From NCBI GenBank assembly GCA_022592445.1, contig JABYQR010000589.1, positions 1 to 18,034 of the forward strand: a stretch of DNA of 18,034 nucleotides. Direction: 5' to 3'. The notes under the pieces are model-generated. The model made no database searches and was not told where the DNA came from. It saw only the letters and a program-made list of their open reading frames with translations. Made by a program: the position numbers and the translations under genes. Below are positions 10,006-16,643 of this stretch, one piece after another (the first letter of the stretch is position 1; each line of letters starts with the position of its first letter). The stretch is from Cytidiella melzeri. Its lineage: Eukaryota; Basidiomycota; Agaricomycetes; Polyporales; Irpicaceae.

Positions 10006-10282
10006 CATGAGTGTGAGAAAGTTGGGGCTTTGTAGGTCAGGAAGCCTCCAAAACTTCACATGTGGTGGCCATGATCGACGGGCCCCTTCACACTTCCCTA
10101 CCCCATCTTTGGCGCTCTTGCTCTTGCCGTCATTGTCTCCCCCCAATCACCATCTCCTCTCTCTCTCCCCGCTGCTCACCAATGATGACGCCCTCCAAGA
10201 TCAGCTCTACTGTCCCCTCGACTCTCTGAGTGCTTCATAGGCCTCAAGCGACGCCGCATCTACCCGTGCAAGTCTGTTCAAC
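10006..10282. other. Intergenic, pyrimidine-rich promoter-like stretch
   Basis: Between the ALG9-like gene and the membrane-protein gene, 10080-10215 is strongly CT-rich on the + strand, including a TCTCCTCTCTCTCTCCCC run. Such CT-blocks are common in fungal core promoters just before the start of transcription. No gene seen. Confidence 0.4.
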
Positions 10283-11300
10283 ATGCCAGATTCACCCCAG
10301 ACAACTGCATACCTCATCTTCATGTACGTCTTTGCCCCAGACCCTGCCGCCATGCTGACTATTTGCATTGGCAATTCTAGTGCTCAGGTCCATTTTTGTG
10401 ATAAGTACACATTCAACCTCGCCGCTAGAAGGGACGCCTGACCCTGACCAATGATTCGTTCAGCAGTGAGTGCAACTGAGGAAGCGTTATTCACTGCTTG
10501 CTTCAACCACTAATCATTGTTATGTAGACGCCATCGCCGTTTGGGACTGGGCCATAGCGCTGCGTAGAGAATAGCGTTTTGTGAGTGGCACAGTAGCTTA
10601 TCGCCTGATGCACATACACAAAGGTGATGATGTTTGCAGATATGGAAGACACATTGGACGCCAGTCAAAGTTGCGTACTTGCTCTGTCGGTGAGCCCTTG
10701 CTGTGTGAAAACTACTTCAAGCTAACGGACTCCCGTCCACCAGCTATTGGGTCATTGTTGTGGTACCATACCTTCTCTGGCCTTCTGCACGAACCCCACT
10801 GTTGAGGAGTGCGAGAAGATCTACCACGTGAGTAGTTGCAGTCTTGTGTACCCAATAGTGTTATAGTATTCAACGTGTATTGGTCATATTCCCGTTGCAC
10901 TTGCAATCTGGAATTAGGTCACCTCAGAGGTCATCCTGGTCATCCAAACATATGCATTTTTCAATTGCAACAATTATATTCTTACTCTTCTAGTCATTGC
11001 CCTGGCCGGGGTGGTTGCCTACCAACTATACATGGATACCTCTGAAATGCTGCGTACGCACGCAATTTTTGTTCGCGCATACAGTCTCACACAATGGATT
11101 CTTTCAGTACTTCCCTTCCTACAAGAGACAGGGCCATGCCTTCCAATGTCCAAGCCTCATTTGGCGCATCTGTTAGGTGAGTGATTGTGCTACCCAGATT
11201 TGTTTTTCGAATTCTGACGTTTGCCTGATAGGTTTCTTTGTGAGTGTGGTATTTCTTGAAACTGGGCGTTGCTCATATGACTGGTGGCCATGCTCACCTC
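10283..11300 (+). pseudogene. DUF6533-like integral membrane protein, broken
   Basis: Six consecutive exons with consensus introns were traced: 10528-10580, 10640-10689, 10744-10827, 10918-11053, 11108-11176 and 11232 onward. A likely start lies at ATG 10283 with a small first exon to 10323. Encoded landmarks are AVWDWAIALRRE, IWKTHWTPVKVAYLLCRYW, EECEKIYH, EVILVIQTYAFFN, a long hydrophobic span (ILTLLVIALAGVVAYQLY) and GPCLPMSKPHLAHLLG. The order matches basidiomycete DUF6533 membrane proteins, a family of unknown function. Lesions: TAG at 10572-10574 inside exon 10528-10580, and an apparent one-base loss near 10772 that throws PYLLW out of frame with the following TVEECEKIYH. The region between 10324 and 10527 is not confidently modelled. 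Family name is from memory of conserved patterns; that the locus is a broken gene is clearer. Confidence 0.6.
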
Positions 11301-11804
11301 CACCTCAGATTCGATGCGACAAGTCCATTCCCTGCAAATCTTGCCAGGTATGAGCTCCATTTTGGCAGTGTTGTTTCCCCAGGGTATTCACCAGAGACTG
11401 CAGTGCCAAGGATGTGCTGCTCTCTGTCCAAATGGTATGCAGCAATCTCCTTTCGAGTTGCTTGTCAAACTGACCTTGACACCTAGGGTCACAGTCGCTA
11501 CAATTCAATGACACCCACCTCCGCCTGCAATGCTCTCGCATTCCAATTTTCTGCTCCTGTCTCTGCTCTCGCGACGTTCTTGATTTCTTGTGAACCTGGA
11601 CACTGTAACTCGCTGTCGCTGTTCTGCTATGATGACTATTTCTTTTACCATGCTCACACTATATTATTAATTAGCTGATCTTCTCGCCATTGCGCTGTTC
11701 AATCCTGTAAGGGGTGTCTTCTTGGATGCACACAAGGTAAGTATGACTGATATGTATTTGTAACCTACGTGTGTACAAGATAAAAAGATGTCCTCTAAAT
11801 CTAC
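11301..11804. other. Unassigned flank of DUF6533-like gene
   Basis: This probably holds the 3' end of the membrane-protein gene or other gene debris. One + frame near 11673-11733 reads ADLLAIALFNPVRGVFLDA before a GTAAGT donor, which looks like an exon, but I could not connect it. No second gene is supported. Confidence 0.35.
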
Positions 11805-11833
11805 CAGATCTCAGTCCTAAATACTGAGATCTG
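11805..11833. repeat. Perfect 11-bp inverted repeat with 7-nt loop
   Basis: Arms at 11805-11815 and 11823-11833 (CAGATCTCAGT / ACTGAGATCTG) flank the loop CCTAAAT. A further palindrome GTAGTACTAC lies at 11841-11850, directly beside the LTR that begins at 11855. It may be a transcription terminator-like or recombination-prone structure; function unknown. Confidence 0.7.
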
Positions 11834-11854
11834 CTACTGCGTAGTACTACTATA

Positions 11855-12556
11855 TGTAACAGTAATGCTACACTCACCAGATAAGTTGGTTAACTTGAGG
11901 GGGATGTGGTGAGATAGAGAGTAAGAGTGGTGGTGAGCAAAGTACTGGTGGGTACTGAGTAGTCCTGGTTCAACAGAGTGGATAAGACTGAGGGGATATG
12001 CCCTCAGAAGTGCCTCTATATATACATGAAGGGGAGGACCCCAGGTACTACCTTAAGACCCCTAATACCTACATGAGTAAGCGAAGTAATCTACCTTACT
12101 AAGCATGCCCTATGCCCTAGTGGTGCCACTTCAGTAATCAACCAATAGCAATTGTCCCCATGACCTGACCCCATGACCCAGCTCCAAGGCTAGACTTGTT
12201 CTAGCTTGTTCTAAGACAAGGCTGTACTTTTCCAGAAGGTTCTATGAACTATGACATCATCTAATGGAATGTTCTATACTATGACATCATAGTTCCAGCA
12301 AGTTCCACAAGGTTCCAGAGAGTTCTATCATGTGATACACATATAAGGAAAGGAGTGCATCAGCGCATCAGAGACAGGAGGCGCATCAGCACATCAATTG
12401 ATAGGCACTGAGAATACGCGCCGGGATAGGCGCCTGATAAGCGCCAGATAAGCGCTGGATAAGCGCCTAAATAGACGCTGGATAAGCGCTTAAATATTCC
12501 AATAATACCGTTGCCTGGTAAGGCAAGTCTTGTAGAAACATTGAGAATCTGTGACA
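11855..12556 (-). repeat. 3' LTR of the chromoviral element (copy B)
   Basis: The 702-bp LTR starts TGTAACAG and ends CTGTGACA on the + strand. It is closely similar to the solo LTR at 5263-5953 over its whole length, with small indels in the GA-rich stretch near its left end and in the GCGCC/GATAA repeat cluster (12395-12490). A polypurine tract abuts its right edge, so on the minus strand it is the downstream LTR. Left and right flanking 5-mers differ (CTATA and TTACC), as expected for the internal side of an LTR rather than a solo insertion. Confidence 0.9.
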
Positions 12557-12574
12557 TTACCCGCCCCTTCTTGC
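12557..12574 (-). promoter_or_regulatory. Polypurine tract (plus-strand DNA primer site)
   Basis: On the minus strand the 18 nt immediately before the LTR read GCAAGAAGGGGCGGGTAA, a purine-rich tract directly abutting TGTCACAG. This is the expected primer site for second-strand synthesis during reverse transcription, and it defines the LTR as the 3' one. Confidence 0.75.
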
Positions 12575-12794
12575 TTTGAACTCCGTGCAAAGAGTTTTGA
12601 ACGAACACCTTGGTCATTGACTCCACTTTTCCACCATTGTCAAGAGGATGCCTAAGCAATTCCAAGTGACTCTAGCGGCTTCTACCAACGCCCCTGACGG
12701 GGTTCACACCTTATTGGCTGATGGTAGTCTAGTCCGTACCCTCCTTGGTTGCGTCATTGGATCGTGGATGATCCTTGGTGTGTTGTTCGTAACT
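12575..12794 (-). other. Element 3' untranslated segment
   Basis: This lies between the end of the chromodomain ORF (stop at 12795-12797) and the polypurine tract. A short minus-strand frame here reads across into the LTR but has no recognisable domain. Confidence 0.5.
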
Positions 12795-14940
12795 TTATAC
12801 ACAGTAAATCGTAGCTGAGCGAATAGCTCGGGGATGATCGTCGTAGAATTTCTTGATTGCTTCTTGAGCGTGCGTGATGTTTTCTACAGGTTCCCACATG
12901 TCATCGTTCGGTCCGTAGCCTTTCCAGCGTATGTAATACTGAAGCTTTTTGGCACGACCTGTACGTCTTGACTTGAGAATCTTCTTGACTTCGTATTCTT
13001 CTTCTCCGTCGATGATATCTGGCGGAGGCATCTCCAGCTTTTGGCCTTCGAATTCAGGTTTGTTATACGGTACCAACTTGCTTGCATGGAATACAGGGTG
13101 TATCCTTGGTGAACGTTCGGGCCATTCTAGTCTGAATGTGACCGGCGAGAGCTTTTCAGCAATCTTGAATGGGCCATAGTACTTGGCTGACAGCTTATGT
13201 CCAGATTTTTGGTAGTCTCTCAGATCTAGCATGACCTGATCACCTTTGTTGAAGGGGACCTTCTGAACGTGCTTGTCATAGTACCATTTCATGCGTTCAG
13301 CCGCAAGTTGTAACGCCGCCTTAGCATGCTCTTGAGCTTGCAAGCGGTTCCACATGATGTCATTCATGTCAGACCTTTTCAGATCCTTAGTGAGCGTTGG
13401 ACCAGCTCTAGGGTGTCTGCCGTATTCAAGGTAGAAAGGCGAATGCTTAGATCCCTCGTGTGCTGCATTGTTGTATGCAAACTCAGCCGAGCTGAGCAAT
13501 CTAGCCCAGTCGTCATGTAGTTGATCGACGTAACAACGCAGGTACTGTTCGAGCGTTTGATTAACCCATTCAGTTTGACTATCAGTTTGCGGATGATATG
13601 CAGTAGTCATTGTAGATTCTATCCCTAGCATTTTACATCATTCCTGCAATAAATCTGCTGCGAATTGTGGACCTCGGTCGGAAATGATTTGCAAAGGTAA
13701 CCCGTGAAGGGTCCAGACTCTCTCATAGAGTAGAGCTGCAAGATCTTTTGCCGAGAACTTGTTTACGATAGGAAAGAAGTGCGCCCTTTTAGTAAGGCGG
13801 TCTACAACTACGCAGATAGCATTAAAGCCATCAGACTCCGGTAACTGAGTAATCAAGTCGACAGTCATGATATCCCATGGTTCAGCCAGAACCGGATTAG
13901 GGATGAGTGGTCCATAAGGCTGTTGCAGACAAGTCTTCATCTGCTGACATGTGTCACAGCCCGTCACGTATTTCTTGACATCAGTGGTTAAACCTGGCCA
14001 CCAGTAGTTTCTCGAGATCAGTCCGTATGTTTTCCATCTGCCAGGATGTCCGGCAGAAGGTAGATCGTGATGCATCTGGATGATTTGGCGTCTCAGATCT
14101 AATTTCTGATCTTTGGGGATGTAGACTTTTCCACGGTATAGGAGTAATCCGTTCTCAAAATTCCATTCCTCTAGTGATTTCTTGAACTCCCTAGGACCAG
14201 AGTTAAGTAACTGCTGATAGTCCTTGGTAACTTCGTCGTTCATGAGTGCTTCCTTGACCCGTCTCAGGATTTCATCATTGTTGATAGGCGAGTCATGAGA
14301 GTTTTCAATAGCAGAGATAGCAAAAAACTCGGGTTGAAGGAGAATTTTGTCCTCATTATCGGAATTTACCCCCTCTTCATGATCTGGCCTCCTGGACAGA
14401 GGATCTGCGGTAAGCATGGTCTTTCCGGGTTTGTGCCGGAGCACAAAATTGAATCGCGTGAGGTATAACGCCCATCGCGGTTATCTCCAAGTCAGCTTCT
14501 GAGCATTCCTGAAATATTTCAGGTTTTGATGATCCGACCATATTTTTACGGTAGTCGGATGTCCCTCCAGATGTTGACGATACTCTTCCAAGGCGCGGAT
14601 AATAGCCAACAACTCTTTATTGTATATCTCATAATTACGTTCATGAACGTTGAGTGATTTAGAGTAGAAGGCCACTGGATGCCACAGCTTGTCAGCTGGG
14701 TCCAGTTGTGATAATACCGCTCCTGTAGCGAAGTCGCTGGCGTCTGTTTCCAGACGGAAAGGGTTTTTGTCATCTGGTATCCTCAGAATGGGTGCTGACG
14801 TAAAAGCCTGTTTCAGACTTTGGAAGGCCTGTTCCTGAGCATCTTTCCAGATCCAGGGTTGGTCCTTCTTTGTAAGAATAGTGAGCGGTTTTGCATGTTT
14901 AGCAAAGTCCTTAATGAAACGCCGATAGAAGTTGGCAAAG
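12795..14940 (-). pseudogene. pol: Gypsy Pol: RNase H, integrase, chromodomain; two nonsense codons
   Basis: One continuous minus-strand frame is broken only by TAA at 14481-14483 and TGA at 13638-13640. In order it encodes: the end of RT (FANFYRRFIKDFAKHAKPLT); RNase H (FRLETDASDFATGAVL, HPVAFYSKSLN, NYEIYNKELLAII, WSDHQNL); the integrase zinc-binding HHCC region (HHDLPSAGHPG to CDTCQQMK); the integrase core (TVDLITQLPES, SDRGPQFAA, YHPQTDSQTEWVNQ); and a chromodomain near the C-terminus (EYEVKKILKSRR, YYIRWKGYG, MWEPVENI). The integrase D, D and E residues are present. The chromodomain places it among chromoviruses, which use it to target chromatin at integration. The stops fit CAA to TAA and TGG to TGA changes. 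Otherwise it looks young. Confidence 0.93.
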
Positions 14941-15035
14941 TGACATGGATAGTCCAACAGACCGGATTTTTCCAACATTGTCACAAGTTTATAGCCTTAA
15001 GCGCCTATCTAGAGCGCTTATTTTTGGGCTAGGAG
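14941..15035. other. 95-bp filler between two retroelements
   Basis: This belongs neither to the chromoviral Pol (similarity stops at 14940) nor to the LTR starting at 15036. It contains the inverted pair AAGCGC..GCGCTT (14999-15020). On the minus strand, ATAAGCGCT-type words are followed by TTGTGACA, faintly resembling the right end of the LTR family at 5263 and 11855. It may be a diverged LTR scrap. Confidence 0.35.
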
Positions 15036-15259
15036 TGTTACCAGACCTAACCCTAACCTGGGTCACGTGACATCCTGCCTTATTTATCAATAGTCCAGAC
15101 CCAAACCCTAGACTCAGTCTGGAGCGGTTCCAGATCAACCTAGGCTATTGTTCTATTGTTCTTCTTCCATTGATAGGGATTCCCCAGGGATTTCCCCAGG
15201 TTTTATTGTTCTATTGTTCCATTGTTCTATTGTTATAACTCTATTGTTCTCTATACCCT

Positions 15260-15354
15260 GGTCCTTGACAGTTACTCTGGTCCTTGACAGTTACTCAGGT
15301 CCTTGACAGTTACTCTGGTCCTTGACAGTTACTCAGGTCCTTGACAGTTACCCT
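15260..15354 (+). repeat. Five tandem 19-bp repeats in LTR U3
   Basis: Five head-to-tail copies of GGTCCTTGACAGTTACTCT occur exactly 19 bp apart (15260, 15279, 15298, 15317, 15336), with a partial sixth at 15355. The last two bases alternate CT, CA, CT, CA, so the array expanded as 38-bp doublets. It lies about 90-180 bp upstream of the TATA box, as an LTR enhancer array would. Confidence 0.92.
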
Positions 15355-15441
15355 GGTCCCTTATTGTTCTACAGTTACTCCAGCCCCACAATTACTCCAG
15401 TCCCTAGTGTGGGAACTTGTGCACAGACCACCCAGCCACAG

Positions 15442-15449
15442 TATATATA
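15442..15449 (+). promoter_or_regulatory. LTR TATA box
   Basis: TATATATA lies inside the LTR about 250 bp before its 3' end. Transcription would start near 15475, which makes R/U5 the segment that contains the predicted 60-nt intron. Confidence 0.6.
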
Positions 15450-15485
15450 GTAGCCCTTACCCTCCCTAGCTCTGCATCTTGACCT

Positions 15486-15566
15486 CTCTGTCATTTGCAC
15501 TGCTAGGTGAGTTACTGCATGTAACTTAGTATCATACCTTATTAACTCTGTCATTTGCACTGCTAG
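15486..15566 (+). other. Predicted 60-nt intron (15507-15566) framed by a 21-bp direct repeat
   Basis: The 21-bp sequence at 15486-15506, ending TGCACTGCTAG, is repeated exactly at 15546-15566. The first copy is followed directly by the donor GTGAGT. The second copy ends in the acceptor CTGCTAG, with TTATTAAC as a candidate branch site at its left. Splicing 15507-15566 removes one repeat copy and also the only ATG between the TATA box and the first ORF (15519, followed at once by TAA). Confidence 0.55.
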
Positions 15567-15691
15567 TATCCGGCCTCTGTGCCTGCTTGCCTGCTTATCA
15601 TTGACTCTGACCTTGTTGTCATCGTTGGAGATCCCTTTCTTCTTCCACAATTGTCCCCTTCCACCCTTGTTTAGGGTTTAGCAGCATAACA

Positions 15692-15812
15692 GCAGTCGCT
15701 CCGCGACATTAGGTCAAGATACCACACAGCTACCGGCACAACTGCCCTTAGCTTGGATCAAGTCTTCCTGTTTCCCCCAGTTTTAAAAAGTTTATTCCCC
15801 CTACGTTTGAGA
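15692..15812 (+). other. Element leader with hairpin next to LTR
   Basis: Three bases after the LTR end lies GTCGC-TCC-GCGAC (15695-15707), a 5-bp hairpin with a 3-nt loop in the place where a primer-binding site is expected. The usual TGG start of a tRNA primer site is not seen. No ATG occurs in the leader. Confidence 0.5.
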
Positions 15813-16639
15813 GTAAGCCATCGCCGTCCGTCTTGACGTGCTTGATCGCTAACTCGTTCACTCTCCGTGGTTGATTCTTAGTGCCGAAAGAATCCCACTC
15901 CCGTTTCACCGCTCGTCCAGATCCTTTGCACAAGGATCTGAACCAAGCACGTCGAGAAGTCCAGATCCATTGCGCCTTACCCCAGGCCGTGTTTGATCAG
16001 CTTGACGCAGAGCACACACGTGGCAAAAGTCACAAATATATGGAGAAAGAACTTAAGGCTATTGCCTCCTACGTCGGTCGCCGTAAACCCAAGGGTTCCG
16101 CCCTCACACACAGATTCCCTACAGCAGAGGAGTTTGAGAAACTCCGTGCTGAGTCCAAAGAGTTTGCTGCCCGTACTGCACGCGAACGAGCCGAGGCCTT
16201 AGCAAAGCTTCCTAAGAAGCCCTCTCTAGCAGAACGCTTCACAGCCCGGCCCGCTACCAACCCTAGCGCAGCCCTCATAGCAGCTAAGCCGACTCTCATC
16301 GACTTCCGCAAGCATACTGTTGAAGACCTTCGCGGTATCTTCACTCCCAAGCTCACCGCCACCCTCCAACGTCTGTCGATCCTCCCCACCATCGACAAAT
16401 ACCACCAGCTTCACAAAGATACGAAGCGTCAGTTTGAACAGGAGAAACAGAAGCTAGAGAAGCTTCTAGAGGAATTACCAACCCGAGCCCCTGTCATCAC
16501 TCATCGTGAGTGGCAGCTGCTGGATTGGGGATTGAAGGCAATTGGGAAAATCAGTTTCACGGGTTTAAGGAGGAACTACGAACAAGTGTTCAAAGCAGTA
16601 GACAAAGTCTGGGCAGACGAGTACTTCATCTCATTTTAA
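15812..16639 (+). CDS. ORF upstream of Gag; start codon formed by splicing
   Basis: The frame 15882-16639 has no ATG at its beginning: the codon before CCG AAA is GTG, with a stop just upstream at 15872-15874. An intron at 15813-15881 (69 nt; donor GTAAGC, branch-like GCTAAC at 15848, acceptor TTCTTAG) joins A at 15812 to TG at 15882-15883, which makes ATG. The product would be about 252 residues, lysine/arginine-rich, with repeated RFTARP motifs near residues 8 and 118. A helical, probably coiled-coil stretch (KRQFEQEKQKLEKLLEEL) lies near residue 185. No enzymatic domain is recognised; it is probably an N-terminal Gag-like or accessory protein. It ends in TAA at 16637-16639, or could be spliced at 16621 into the Gag frame. 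Confidence 0.6.
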
Positions 16640-16643
16640 GTAA

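Larger units (their letters stand above)
11855..14940 (-). mobile_element. 5'-truncated chromoviral Ty3/Gypsy element
   Basis: On the minus strand the order is the end of reverse transcriptase, RNase H, integrase, chromodomain, about 220 bp of 3' untranslated sequence, polypurine tract and 3' LTR. Gag, protease and most of RT are missing; similarity begins abruptly at 14940. Its LTR belongs to the same family as the solo LTR at 5263-5953. No target duplication can be tested, since the other end is not present. Confidence 0.88.
15036..15691 (+). repeat. 5' LTR of the + strand Gypsy element
   Basis: Ends are TGTTACC..GCATAACA, with inverted TGTTA/TAACA termini. Inside are an ACGTGA site (15065), about eight TATTGTTC-type words (15144-15370), five 19-bp tandem repeats (15260-15354), a TATA box at 15442-15449 and a 21-bp direct repeat flanking a predicted intron (15486-15566). 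The left end is set by the termini alone because the partner LTR is outside the window. Confidence 0.78.

Noticed and set aside
9922..10146. Minus-strand 74-codon frame
   Set aside because: Complement of the CT-rich promoter-like tract; no domain.
12360..12665. Minus-strand 101-codon frame across the LTR edge
   Set aside because: It spans polypurine tract and LTR repeats, with no domain.
15260..15354. CRISPR-like array
   Set aside because: Repeats are directly tandem with no spacers, lie in a eukaryotic LTR, and have no cas genes.
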